Assembly: GCA_027492585.1 (NCBI GenBank)
Contig: JAPUEK010000024.1
Location: 42,507 to 106,506 of the forward strand
Reading direction: 5' to 3'
DNA length: 64,000 bases
DNA from: Paracoccaceae bacterium
Lineage (GTDB): Bacteria > Pseudomonadota > Alphaproteobacteria > Rhodobacterales > Rhodobacteraceae
Shown piece by piece: positions 10,368 through 19,462 of this stretch. A program made the position numbers and the translations under genes. The notes beneath the pieces were generated by a model. The model saw nothing but the letters and a program-made list of their open reading frames with translations. It had not been told where the DNA came from and ran no database searches. Each line of letters begins with the position of its first letter. Within the stretch, counting starts at the first letter, position 1.

Positions 10368-11176
10368 TTCTATTCCCTCGTTCCTGCAAGGGCGCCGTCG
10401 GGCAACCCATCCGATCCCAGTTCCCGCGCCGCCCTTCCGGACGACCTCGGATCGGCGCCTACCGGATGACCCCGGCCCTTGCGCCATGACTGCCGATCAC
10501 ATGAGTTGTCGGAAAAAACACGATCGCCTCGGGAAAAGACCCGGCACAGTCCGAAATCGCGGAAAGTGAAACCGGATCGCAGAAATCCGGTCAGACGGCA
10601 GCATTCCTTCACAACCTGCGCGCATTTCAGCGCGCCACCACTCACAGACCGCCCCCACGGCCAACTCGTCTTCCCAGAAAGACCATTCTTGATTACCGCC
10701 CGTTAAGCGTTCCGGGAAGGGGAAAAAGCCGGAATTGCGGCCCCGCCTTGTCCGTCCTCGGGTCAAATTCCAGCGAGTTTGGAAGGACTTGCGCCACCCA
10801 AGGTTGAACCGGGTTTCCGCGGCGGAAACGACATCTCTGAGAAGTTCCGGGCAACCATTTGCAGACGCAGGGGATTCCGGAACTGCGAAAATTCGGGTGC
10901 GCCGGGATTGTTCTTCAGACAGAAACAGAGATTCGCATCATAGCCCCGTTAACAATAAGGCAATTTTGCGTCCTGATTTTGTGCAGGGCGATTTTCCGCT
11001 GTTGCCGGGACAGCGCCAATTCTTCGAGTTAACCATGATCTGTTCAGGACAAGGCGCTGTTAACCTTAAGAAAGACCGAATCACCCGGATCGCACTGACC
11101 ACCGCAAAAGCGCGGAAACCCCATCATGGGGAACCTTTTCCTTAGGGCTGAACGGACCAACAGAGCTGCGAAAGGC
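10368..11176. other. Long non-coding stretch upstream of the RTX cluster
   Basis: About 800 bases lie between the third RTX gene and tRNA-Leu. Short open frames on both strands have arginine/proline-rich translations, no ribosome sites and no family resemblance, so none is called. Several GTTAAC-type words occur between 10945 and 11075. The promoter of the RTX gene should lie near 10370-10600, but no clear -35/-10 pair is seen. Confidence 0.45.
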
Positions 11177-11260
11177 TGGTACGGGTGGTCGGACTCGAAC
11201 CGACACTCCTTGCGGAAACAGAGTTTGAGTCTGTCGCGTCTACCATTCCGCCACACCCGC
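11177..11260 (-). tRNA. tRNA-Leu (anticodon CAA)
   Basis: The minus-strand cloverleaf has acceptor GCGGGTG pairing with CACCCGT and encodes its own CCA (11177-11179). The anticodon stem ACAGA/TCTGT encloses loop CTCAAAC, giving anticodon CAA. A long class II variable arm (TTCCGCAAGGAGT) and a T-arm GTCGG-TTCGAGT-CCGAC fit leucine. No integrase or duplicated 3' end lies beside it, so there is no sign of use as an attachment site. Confidence 0.95.
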
Positions 11261-11519
11261 CTGCGTCGGCGCTTTCCCGGTAGGATCGGCAGAGGCCGAC
11301 CGAAAGCGCCGGGCCACCCGAAAGCGGCACAGGCGGGGTTTAGCCGCCCCGCCCGCCCCCGTCAACTTTGGTCATCACCTTTACAACCGACATTCAGGCC
11401 GGGGGTCGCGCTCCTCCCCCTCATTTTCTGTCGGAAAATCTCCTGCGGGGAGGTCCGCCTCCGGGGCTTGCCGGAGGCGCCATGCGCGCCGAGGACCGGC
11501 GCCCCGGCATCACCGCCGG

Positions 11520-12383
11520 TCAGAGGCTGCGCGCGGCGAAGGTGTCGCAACTGTCCATGCGGCCGGATTTGAGGCCCTTCAGGAACCAGTTGGTCCGCTG
11601 CTCCGAGGTGCCATGGGTAAAGGTATGGGGCATCGGCACGCGGCCGGCATTGCGTTGCAGCGTATCGTCGCCGATCTGGTGGGCGGCGTTCAGCGCCTCC
11701 TCGAAATCGCCGCGCTCGATGGCGCCGATCTGGCCCTGCACCGCCTTGGCCCAGACGCCGGAGAGGCAATCGGCCTGCAATTCGATCCGCACCGAAATCT
11801 CGTTGCTTTCCTCTTCGCTGACGCGGGAGCGGACCTCATTGGCCTTGCCGAGGATGCCGAGTTCGTCCTGGACATGGTGGGCGACCTCATGGGCGACGAC
11901 ATAGGCCATGGCGAAATCTCCCCCGGCACCCAGTTCCTTCTCCATCGTGGTGAAGAAATCGGTGTCGAGATAGACCTTCTTGTCGCCGGGGCAGTAGAAC
12001 GGCCCGGTCGCCCCCGAGGCGCTGCCGCAGGGCGAAGACGTCACCCCCTTGTACAGCACCAGCGTCACCGGGTTGTATTTGCGGTTGAGCTGGTCGCGGA
12101 AGGTCTTTGTCCAGACCTCTTCGGTGTAGCCGAGCACCACCGAGACGAATTCGCCCGCCTGCTTGTCGGCCGGCGTCAGCTCCTGCGCCGTGCCGGACGC
12201 CGTCGTGCCGCCCATGTCGGTGCCGTTCAGAAGCTGCGCGGGATCGACGCCGAGCAGCATGGCGATCACCACCACCGCCACGAGGCCGAGCCCGCCGGCA
12301 CCTCCGGCCCGCACGGCGCCGCCCCTGCCGGAGGTGCGCCGGTCTTCGATATTGTTGCTGCCCCGCCGACCGCGCCATTCCAT
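11520..12383 (-). CDS. ypfJ: Neutral zinc metallopeptidase, YpfJ family
   Basis: The product is 287 residues. One membrane segment lies at about 28-45 (GGLGLVAVVVIAMLLGV) after an arginine/glycine-rich cytoplasmic start (MEWRGRRGSNNIEDRR), as in the YpfJ/KPN_02809 family. The zinc site is HEVAHHVQDELG, an HExxH motif, near residue 155. Paired cysteines in CGSASGATGPFYCPGD are also characteristic. It is a membrane-anchored protease-like protein with an unknown substrate in this group. It converges on tRNA-Leu and diverges from the yqaA-like gene, leaving about 170 bases for both promoters. Confidence 0.9.
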   Translation of the reverse strand: MEWRGRRGSNNIEDRRTSGRGGAVRAGGAGGLGLVAVVVIAMLLGVDPAQLLNGTDMGGTTASGTAQELTPADKQAGEFVSVVLGYTEEVWTKTFRDQLNRKYNPVTLVLYKGVTSSPCGSASGATGPFYCPGDKKVYLDTDFFTTMEKELGAGGDFAMAYVVAHEVAHHVQDELGILGKANEVRSRVSEEESNEISVRIELQADCLSGVWAKAVQGQIGAIERGDFEEALNAAHQIGDDTLQRNAGRVPMPHTFTHGTSEQRTNWFLKGLKSGRMDSCDTFAARSL

Positions 12384-12552
12384 GGCATCACCTCTTCATA
12401 TACCTTGCATGAAGCATATCGACCCCTGCCCCCGATGCAATCGCCAACCCGCCTGCCGCAGCTCCTCCCCCTGTCACATGACCGCCGCCTCGGCCTGTCA
12501 TGCTTGACCTCGCGCCCCGATCAGGGCCAATGGGGGCAAACAAGGGGGCAAG

Positions 12553-13140
12553 ATGTTTCGCAGGCTGTACGACTGGACCTTGCGTTGGGCGGGCTCACCC
12601 CATGCCGAGAAGGCGATGGGGGTGGTTTCGGTCGTGGAAAGCTCGGTCTTTCCGATCCCGGCGGATGTGCTCTTCATCCCGATGTGCCTGGCCCGGCCCG
12701 AAAAGGCGATGCGCTATGCGTTGATCGCCACGATCACCTCGGTGATCGGCGGGGTGATCGGCTGGATGATCGGACATTACGCCTTCGACCTCCTCGCCCG
12801 GCCGATGCTGGACTTCTACGGCAAGATGGCCGCTTTCGAGGAGGTGAAGGCCCAGACCGGCGACGGGATGATCCTGCTGTTGCTCGTCACCTCGGGGTTT
12901 TCGCACCTGCCGCCGATGAAGGTGGTCACGATTCTGTCAGGCCTCGTGTCATTCGACCTGAAATGGTTCATCCTGTCGGCGATCCTGGCCCGCGGCGGGC
13001 GGTTCTATCTGCTGGCCTGGCTGCTGCGCCGCTATGGCGTGGCCATGGCGGAATTCGTGGAACGCCGCTTTGCCTGGGTTGCCGGGGCAATCGTGGTTCT
13101 GTGCCTGGCTGCCTGGGCCGTGCTGAGGTTTTGGACCTGA
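12553..13140 (+). CDS. YqaA/VTT-domain (DedA-like) membrane protein
   Basis: The product is 195 residues. It has a SNARE-associated/VTT domain with the signature E-x-x-x-F-P-I-P (VESSVFPIPADVLFIPM), then hydrophobic helices near 58-80, 105-125, 135-155 and a C-terminal one. An AAGGGGGCAAG ribosome site precedes the ATG. DedA-superfamily proteins support lipid carrier recycling and membrane homeostasis; the specific substrate here is not known. It ends about 40 bases before dsbB on the same strand and is probably co-transcribed with it. A second VTT protein lies at 44834. Confidence 0.85.
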   Translation: MFRRLYDWTLRWAGSPHAEKAMGVVSVVESSVFPIPADVLFIPMCLARPEKAMRYALIATITSVIGGVIGWMIGHYAFDLLARPMLDFYGKMAAFEEVKAQTGDGMILLLLVTSGFSHLPPMKVVTILSGLVSFDLKWFILSAILARGGRFYLLAWLLRRYGVAMAEFVERRFAWVAGAIVVLCLAAWAVLRFWT

Positions 13141-13182
13141 ACGTTGAGCCCGATCCCGGATCGGGCCGGAAATGAGGAAGAA

Positions 13183-13644
13183 ATGACGCGGAATGTCCTG
13201 ATCCTGCTGGCGACCGCCGGTTCGGTGGCGCTGTTGGCGGGGGCTTTTGCCTTTCAGTATATCGGCGGGCTGCTGCCGTGCGTGCTCTGCCTCTGGCAAC
13301 GCTGGCCCCATGCCCTGGCCATCGTTCTGGGGATCGCGGGGATGAAGATCGGCGGGCGGGTGCTGCCGCTTCTGGGGGCGCTCGCGCTTCTGGCGACGGC
13401 GGGGATCGGGGCCTTCCATGTCGGCGTCGAGCAGGGCTGGTGGGAGGGTCTTGCCTCCTGCACGGTCAATTCGATGGCCGGGGTCAGCGCCGCTGACCTG
13501 CTCAATACCGATATCCAGGTCGGCGGGCCGGTGCGCTGCGATGCGATCGCCTGGCAGTTCGGCGGGGTGTCGATGGCGGGGTGGAATACGGTGATCTCGC
13601 TGTTCCTCGCCGCGATCTGGCTGCGCGCGGCGCGGCGGAGCTGA
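13183..13644 (+). CDS. dsbB: Disulfide bond formation protein B
   Basis: The product is 153 residues with four predicted membrane helices. The first periplasmic cysteine pair is CVLC in LPCVLCLWQRWPH, the DsbB quinone-side signature. The second pair is the Cys in EGLASCTVNS and the Cys in PVRCDAIAW. The start chosen is the internal ATG at 13183 behind AGGAAGAA; an in-frame ATG at 13144 lacks such a site and would add a charged tail. It reoxidises a DsbA-type oxidase using ubiquinone. No dsbA is in the window. Confidence 0.9.
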   Translation: MTRNVLILLATAGSVALLAGAFAFQYIGGLLPCVLCLWQRWPHALAIVLGIAGMKIGGRVLPLLGALALLATAGIGAFHVGVEQGWWEGLASCTVNSMAGVSAADLLNTDIQVGGPVRCDAIAWQFGGVSMAGWNTVISLFLAAIWLRAARRS

Positions 13645-13649
13645 GGCGG

Positions 13650-13697
13650 AGGGGGGCTGTCCGCCCCCCGCCTGCGGCTCCCCCCGAGGATATTTCC
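13650..13697. repeat. 3'-end repeat/terminator-like element between dsbB and dgt
   Basis: A perfect GGGGGGC/GCCCCCC-type hairpin (13650-13670) is followed by CCCCCCGAGGATATTT. It sits between two converging stop codons, belongs to the ATATCC repeat family seen across this window, and may terminate both genes. Confidence 0.6.
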
Positions 13698-13710
13698 GAA
13701 GAGAAGAAGA

Positions 13711-14874
13711 TCAGCCGAGGAGCCGCTGGCCTTCCTGCAGGGCGAAGCGGTCGGTCATGCCCGAGACGTAATCGGCGGTCATGCGCGCGAGATCGGTTTC
13801 GCTTTTCGCCCGCGCGATGTCGGCCTGCCATTCGGCGGGCAGCAGTTCCGGCCGGGCGAGGAAGAGCGGGAAGAGCCCGTCCAGCACCTCCGTCACGCGC
13901 GCGCGTTCGGCCATGACCGAGGGCGCGCGATACATGCGGTGAAAGAGGAAGGCGCGGATCGCCTTCAACTCCTGATAGAGCGGCTTGGAAAAGCGGATCA
14001 CCGTGGTTCCCATGGCGCGGATCTCCTCCACCGATTTCGGCTGGGCGGCGGAGAGGCGGTTCTGGGCGACGGCGATCACATCCTCCACCATGCGGCCGAA
14101 GACCCGGCGCAGCGCCTCATGGCGGCGGCGCATCTTTTCGAGACCGGGATGGAGGCGGTCCACCTCCTCGAAGGCGGGGCCGGTGACGGGAAGCTCCATC
14201 AGATCGGCCTCGGAGAAGAGACCGGAGCGCAGCCCGTCATGCAGATCATGGTGGGAGTAGGCCACGTCATCGGCGATGGCTGCGACCTGGGCCTCGGCGC
14301 TCGCATGGGTGTCGAGTTCCAGATCCCATTCGGCATTCACCTCGGCCAGGGCATAGGGCAAGGGGCCGTCATGTTTCCTGTCGGCATTGGGGCCGATCAC
14401 CGGGCCATTGTGCTTGGCGATGCCTTCGAGCGATTCCCAGGTCAGGTTCAGCCCGTCGAAATCGGCATAGTGCCGCTCCAGCCGGGTGACGATCCGCAGG
14501 GCCTGGGCGTTGTGGTCGAAACCGCCATAGGGCGCCATCAGCCGTTCGAGCGCGTCCTCCCCGGTATGGCCGAAGGGCGTGTGGCCGAGATCATGGGCAA
14601 GGGCGATGCATTCGGCCAGATCGGTGTTGAGCCCGAGGACCCCCGAGATCGTGCGTGCCACCTGCGCCACCTCGATCGAATGGGTCAGCCGGGTACGGTA
14701 GTAATCGCCCTCATGCTCCACGAAAACCTGCGTCTTGTGCTTCAGCCGCCGGAAGGCGGAGGAATGGATGATCCGGTCCCGGTCGCGTTGGAAGGGCGAG
14801 CGGAACGAGGACATCTGTTCGGGATGCAGCCGTCCACGCGACTGGTCGGGCTGGCAGGCGAAAGGGGCGAGCAT
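13711..14874 (-). CDS. dgt: Deoxyguanosinetriphosphate triphosphohydrolase-like protein
   Basis: The product is 387 residues from ATG at 14874 (MLAPFACQPDQSRGR). The HD-domain metal residues appear as RLTHSIEVAQVAR and ALAHDLGHTPFGHTGEDA, with FRRLKHKTQVF just before them; this is the bacterial type 2 dNTP triphosphohydrolase pattern. It hydrolyses dNTPs to nucleosides and triphosphate, so it tunes the dNTP pool. The frame is open much further upstream, but homologues start with the chosen region. It is divergent from erpA with 75 bases between the starts. Confidence 0.92.
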   Translation of the reverse strand: MLAPFACQPDQSRGRLHPEQMSSFRSPFQRDRDRIIHSSAFRRLKHKTQVFVEHEGDYYRTRLTHSIEVAQVARTISGVLGLNTDLAECIALAHDLGHTPFGHTGEDALERLMAPYGGFDHNAQALRIVTRLERHYADFDGLNLTWESLEGIAKHNGPVIGPNADRKHDGPLPYALAEVNAEWDLELDTHASAEAQVAAIADDVAYSHHDLHDGLRSGLFSEADLMELPVTGPAFEEVDRLHPGLEKMRRRHEALRRVFGRMVEDVIAVAQNRLSAAQPKSVEEIRAMGTTVIRFSKPLYQELKAIRAFLFHRMYRAPSVMAERARVTEVLDGLFPLFLARPELLPAEWQADIARAKSETDLARMTADYVSGMTDRFALQEGQRLLG

Positions 14875-14949
14875 GGGGTTCTGCCGTTCTTGTTGAAGTC
14901 TTTGCTTCCCCCTATATTCACCCAGAACCCCGAAGGATAGGGAAATGCC

Positions 14950-15297
14950 ATGGAACTGACCCTGCCCGCCGATGCCCATCACCCGCGCGTCACCGACCGC
15001 GCCTTTGCGCGGCTTGCCGAGATTGCCGAACTGACCGGAGAGGCGCGCGCCCTGCGCGTGGCGGTGGAGGGCGGCGGCTGTTCGGGCTTTCAGTACGACA
15101 TCCGGCTTGACGAGCCTGCGGGCGACGATCTGGTGCTGGAAAAGGACGGGCAGCGGGTGGCGGTCGATCCGGTCTCCTTGCCCTTCCTGCAAGATGCGGT
15201 GATCGACTTCACCGAAGAGCTGATCGGCGCGCGCTTCGTGATCGAGAACCCCAATGCCGCCTCCTCCTGCGGCTGCGGTACGAGCTTTTCGATCTGA
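14950..15297 (+). CDS. erpA: A-type iron-sulfur cluster carrier (ErpA/HesB family)
   Basis: The product is 115 residues. The three conserved cysteines are present, one in VEGGGCSGFQYDI and two in the C-terminal CGCGTSFSI. It carries Fe-S clusters to target apoproteins. The length matches ErpA, and no isc/suf genes are adjacent. The divergent dgt-erpA arrangement suggests a shared promoter region at 14875-14949. Its 3' side holds two hairpins (15304-15321 and 15344-15358). Confidence 0.88.
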   Translation: MELTLPADAHHPRVTDRAFARLAEIAELTGEARALRVAVEGGGCSGFQYDIRLDEPAGDDLVLEKDGQRVAVDPVSLPFLQDAVIDFTEELIGARFVIENPNAASSCGCGTSFSI

Positions 15298-15303
15298 GGC
15301 TGA

Positions 15304-15380
15304 GGGGCGGGAAACCGCCCCCGTCCTGCGGAGCCCTCCACCATTTTCCGTCGGAAAATATCCTGCGGGTTTGCCTCCGG
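15304..15380 (+). terminator. Hairpins and ATATCC repeat after erpA
   Basis: GGGGCGG-gaaa-CCGCCCC is followed by TTTTCCG-t-CGGAAAA and then ATATCCTGCGGG, a member of the dispersed 3'-end repeat family. It is probably a terminator although no long T-run is present. Confidence 0.5.
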
Positions 15381-15529
15381 TTCGAGGGGCCGGTGGCAGG
15401 ACGGAGGGGGGCGCCCCCCTTCGGGACGTGCCAAGGAAGCAGCACGCTCCAGGTGTAGGTCCCTCCCCACACTTTACAGTCGCCTTTCGCGCGAAACGCC
15501 CTAGTCTCCTGCCCGGCAGGGAGGCGCGT

Positions 15530-16273
15530 ATGTCGATTGTTCTGATGCTGGGCTCCGGCCCGCAGGTCCTGGCGGCGCGGGATTGGCCACGGGCCGCCTT
15601 CGACCGGATTCTGGCGATCAACAATGCCCATCGGGTGCGGCCCGACTGGGATCTGATGATCCACCCCTGGGATTTCCCGGCCGAAGCCCTGCCCGAGCCC
15701 CGGCCCGGTCAGGCGCTGATCACCGAAGCGGCGTTCGTTCCGGCCCAGAACGCGCTCGGCGGCTTCGTCTATGCCGGGGCGACCATGGCCTTCACCGCCG
15801 CCTACTGGGCGCTGCACGCGCTGCGCCCCAAGGTGATCGCCGCCTTCGGCTGCGACATGCATTACCCGCAAACCGGCCCCACCCATTTCTACGGCAAGGG
15901 CAGCCCCGACCCCCTGCGTCCCGACCTCACCCTGCATTCGCTGGAGGCGAAGGCCGCGCGGCTGGAGATCCTCGCCGCGGAGCAGGGCTGCGCCATGGTC
16001 AATCTGTCGGACGGCCCCTCGCGGCTGGTCTTTCCGCGCGCCGGGCTGGCGGATCTGCAAGCCGCCCTGCCCCGCCGCTTCGCCGCGGATGCCGTCGCGG
16101 CCGCCAGGGCGCGCGAGGCGGAACTGGATTACGTCACGCCCTCCGGCCGCTATTGGGAGGAGCTGCACCGCTTCGACCCCGTCGCCCTCCGCGATCTCGA
16201 TGCGCTCTGGCTTGCCGCCCATGCCAGCGGGAGCCGGTCGGGGGACTTGCCCGCCGCCCCGGCTTCCGCCTAG
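15530..16273 (+). CDS. Uncharacterised protein, possible Rossmann/MptE-like fold
   Basis: The product is 247 residues from ATG at 15530, behind CAGGGAGGCGCGT. I do not recognise a named family with certainty. The start VLMLGSGPQVLA reads like a glycine-rich nucleotide-binding loop, and AFGCDMHYPQ and a late NLSDGPSRLVFPR recall MptE/DUF115-like or glycosyltransferase-related Rossmann proteins; this is weak inference. It contains many tryptophans and no signal peptide. The next gene, xthA, begins 27 bases after the stop, so the two are probably one transcript. Confidence 0.7.
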   Translation: MSIVLMLGSGPQVLAARDWPRAAFDRILAINNAHRVRPDWDLMIHPWDFPAEALPEPRPGQALITEAAFVPAQNALGGFVYAGATMAFTAAYWALHALRPKVIAAFGCDMHYPQTGPTHFYGKGSPDPLRPDLTLHSLEAKAARLEILAAEQGCAMVNLSDGPSRLVFPRAGLADLQAALPRRFAADAVAAARAREAELDYVTPSGRYWEELHRFDPVALRDLDALWLAAHASGSRSGDLPAAPASA

Positions 16274-16300
16274 ATGGCGGAAGACGCAGGGAGCCCGCCC

Positions 16301-17080
16301 ATGAAGATCGCCACCTTCAACATCAACGGCATCAAGGCCCGGATCGAGGCCCTGCCCGCCTGGCTCCGTCAGGCGGAGCCGGATGTGGTCTGCCTTCAGG
16401 AAATCAAATCGGTGGACGGGAATTTTCCGAGGGAAGTCTTCGAGGACATGGGCTACCGCGTCGAAACCCATGGCCAGAAAAGCTTCAACGGCGTGGCGAT
16501 CCTGTCGAGGCTGCCGCTGGAAGACGTGCGCCGCGGCCTGCCCGGCGACGAGGCCGATGAGCACGCCCGCTGGATCGAGGCCACGGTGATCGGCAAGACG
16601 GCGGTGCGGGTCTGCGGGCTCTACCTGCCGAACGGCAACCCTGCGCCGGGGCCGAAATACGACTACAAGCTCGCCTGGATGGCGCGGATGCTCGCCCATG
16701 CACGCACACTGATGCAGAGCGAGGAACCGCTGGTCTTCTGCGGCGATTACAACGTCATCCCGCAGGCCGAGGATGCGGCGAAACCCGAAGCCTGGGTGAC
16801 CGATGCCCTCGCCCTGCCCGAAAGCCGCGCCGCCTTCCGCCGCCTGCTGGCGCTCGGCCTGACCGATGCCTTCCGCGCCCGCAACCAGGCGCCGGGACAC
16901 TATTCCTTCTGGGATTTCCAGGCCGGCGCCTGGGAGCGCAACAACGGCATCCGCATCGACCACCTGCTGCTGTCGCCGCAGGCCGCCGACCTTCTGGAGG
17001 ACAGCCAGATCGACAAGGCCGTGCGCGGCGGCGACAAGCCCTCCGATCACGTCCCGGTCTGGATCCGGCTCGCCGCCTGA
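16301..17080 (+). CDS. xthA: Exodeoxyribonuclease III
   Basis: The product is 259 residues. The exonuclease-endonuclease-phosphatase fold is complete: FNINGIKAR at the start, VVCLQEIKS (catalytic Glu), GLYLPNG, CGDYNVIP (Asp/Asn) and the final SDHVPVWI (Asp-His). It cuts at abasic sites and removes 3' blocks in base excision repair. The start at 16301 (MKIATFNING) is preferred over an in-frame ATG at 16274 because AGGGAG precedes it and the family begins with MKIATxN. It converges on nnr across a perfect inverted repeat. Confidence 0.95.
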   Translation: MKIATFNINGIKARIEALPAWLRQAEPDVVCLQEIKSVDGNFPREVFEDMGYRVETHGQKSFNGVAILSRLPLEDVRRGLPGDEADEHARWIEATVIGKTAVRVCGLYLPNGNPAPGPKYDYKLAWMARMLAHARTLMQSEEPLVFCGDYNVIPQAEDAAKPEAWVTDALALPESRAAFRRLLALGLTDAFRARNQAPGHYSFWDFQAGAWERNNGIRIDHLLLSPQAADLLEDSQIDKAVRGGDKPSDHVPVWIRLAA

Positions 17081-17099
17081 TCTGCCTTTCTTCTCTTCT

Positions 17100-17159
17100 C
17101 AAATATCCCCGCCGGAGGCATCCCCGGCTGGCCAGAGGAGCCTCCGGCGGGGATATTTG
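17100..17159. terminator. Perfect 20-bp inverted repeat between converging xthA and nnr
   Basis: The left arm 17100-17119 and right arm 17140-17159 are exact reverse complements containing AAATATCCCCGCCGGAGG, with a 20-base spacer. The position between two stop codons fits a bidirectional terminator. It consists of two copies of the dispersed ATATCC repeat in opposite orientation. Confidence 0.75.
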
Positions 17160-17172
17160 GAGCAAGATGAAA

Positions 17173-18909
17173 TCAAAGACCGAGGGCGCGGAAGACCTTG
17201 GGGAGTTCTTCGGGCAGGTCCTCGGCGATAAGGCCGGGGCCGAAGCTGCGGGCGGCCTCCACATGCAGCCAGGCGCCGGCACAGGCGGCGTCGAAGGGGG
17301 AGAAGCCGCGCGCCACAAGGCCGGTGATCAGCCCCGCCAGCACATCGCCGGAGCCGGCCGTGGCCAGCCAGGGCGCGGCGCGATCGTAGGCGGCGGCATG
17401 GACGGCGCAGCGGCCCGAAGGATGCGTGATCACCGTATCGGGACCTTTGAACAGCACCACGCAGCCGGCGCGGGCCGCGGCTTCGCGCGTCGCATCGACC
17501 TTGGAAAAGGCCGGGCCGGTGGTGGCGGGCGCCGCCAGTCTTTCGGCGATGTCGGGGAAGAGGCGGGCGAATTCTCCGGCATGGGGGGTGAGGATGCAGC
17601 CCTCGTGCAGGGCGGAGAACAGCTCCGCCTGCCCCGCAAGGAGTGTCAGCGCATCGGCATCGAGGACGAGCGGCAGAGACGCCGCCGCCCGCTCCTGCAT
17701 GGATTGACGGACGGCTTCCGGCAGATGCGCCAGATGCGGCGACACCTCTCCAAGTCGGCGGGTCTTCAGCGCCTCGGCCAGAAGGTCCTGCTGGCGCGGC
17801 CCGGTTCCGAAACCCGGCCCGAGGCAGAGTGCCTTGATCCGCCGGTCCGCCAGCACTTCGGCCAGCCCCGCAGCATCGGTCACCGGGCGCAGCATCACCG
17901 CAGTAAGTTGCGCCGCATTTTCGGCCAGAGCCTCGGGCGGGCAGCCGAGCGTCACGAGCCCCGCCCCCACCCGCAGCGCGGCACGGGCCGCAAGGCGCGC
18001 AGCCCCGCCATGCCCGGCGCCGCCCGACAGCAGAAGCGCATGGCCGAAGGTGAATTTATGGGTGTCCTTCGCCGCGACCCAGCGGGTCTTGCCCAGCATC
18101 TGCGCGGGGAACGCCCCCGGATGGAGCCAGCTTACGGTATCCCCGGCAGGCGCTGCCGTCACAAGACCCAGATGCACCGGGCGATAGGCCCCGGACCAAT
18201 GGTCGCCGCTTTGCCGGGGTTTCTCCAACCGTTGCCAGGGATCGAGACCGATATCGGCCACAACAACCTTGCCACACAGTTCCGGCCCCTCGGCCAGCAC
18301 ATGCCCGGCCTTCAGCGCCTGAAAGGTCACGGTCAGCCGCGCCTGCGGCAGAAACGGTCCCACCAGCAGGCTGCGGCCGCTGTCGAGGCACAGGCAGGAG
18401 GGCGCATCGACCGCCACGAGGCGGGGGGAGTAATACCCGTTGTCGCCCCCCCGCCCGCCGATATGGGCGAGGATCTCGGCGATCTCCCCCTCCGGCGGGC
18501 GCGAAAGGCCGGTGCCGAAGATCGCATCGACGTAAAGATCATTCGGCGGGCCGCTCCGCAGGGCGTCTTCCGTCAGCCGCTCAACCCCGCCAAGCGCCCG
18601 CCAGCGGCGGGCGTTTTCGGCGGCATCTTGCGGCATCGCCTCGGGTGCGGCGGCGGCCAGCACCCGCACCTCCCAGCCCCGTTCCCGCAACAGTCGCGCC
18701 ACCACGAAGCCGTCACCGCCGTTGTTGCCCGGCCCGCAAAGGACCACCGCCCGGTGCGCGCCTGTGGCCAGTTCCGGCCATTCCGCCAGCACCGCCGCGA
18801 CCACCCCCGCCCCGGCGCGTTCCATCAGCTCCAGCCCGGTAACGGCACCGCTTTCGATGGCCGCCTGCTCGGTGGCACGCATCCGGGCGGCGGTCAGCAA
18901 CTCCGTCAT
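17173..18909 (-). CDS. nnr: Bifunctional NAD(P)H-hydrate epimerase / ADP-dependent dehydratase
   Basis: The product is 578 residues from ATG at 18909 (MTELLTAARM); an ATG at 18927 would add six residues. The N-terminal YjeF_N epimerase half shows VLCGPGNNGGDGFVVARLL and VDAIFGTGL. The C-terminal dehydratase half shows LLLSGGAGHGGAARLAARA, ILTPHAGEFARLF and the carbohydrate-kinase-like GSGDVLAGLITG. It repairs damaged NAD(P)H hydrates. It is transcribed divergently from glnB, with 164 bases between the starts that must hold both promoters. Confidence 0.93.
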   Translation of the reverse strand: MTELLTAARMRATEQAAIESGAVTGLELMERAGAGVVAAVLAEWPELATGAHRAVVLCGPGNNGGDGFVVARLLRERGWEVRVLAAAAPEAMPQDAAENARRWRALGGVERLTEDALRSGPPNDLYVDAIFGTGLSRPPEGEIAEILAHIGGRGGDNGYYSPRLVAVDAPSCLCLDSGRSLLVGPFLPQARLTVTFQALKAGHVLAEGPELCGKVVVADIGLDPWQRLEKPRQSGDHWSGAYRPVHLGLVTAAPAGDTVSWLHPGAFPAQMLGKTRWVAAKDTHKFTFGHALLLSGGAGHGGAARLAARAALRVGAGLVTLGCPPEALAENAAQLTAVMLRPVTDAAGLAEVLADRRIKALCLGPGFGTGPRQQDLLAEALKTRRLGEVSPHLAHLPEAVRQSMQERAAASLPLVLDADALTLLAGQAELFSALHEGCILTPHAGEFARLFPDIAERLAAPATTGPAFSKVDATREAAARAGCVVLFKGPDTVITHPSGRCAVHAAAYDRAAPWLATAGSGDVLAGLITGLVARGFSPFDAACAGAWLHVEAARSFGPGLIAEDLPEELPKVFRALGL

Positions 18910-18911
18910 GA

Positions 18912-19412
<501 letters not shown>

Positions 19413-19462
19413 ATAACCGGGCCGCGAGGCCCAGAACGAAACCCAACCCGAAAGGCAGCATG

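Noticed and set aside
7377..10469. Open frame of 1030 codons on the plus strand
   Set aside because: Antisense of the third RTX gene for the same reason.
11177..11260. tRNA-Leu as an integration site
   Set aside because: No integrase, no duplicated tRNA 3' end and no foreign gene block beside either tRNA-Leu.
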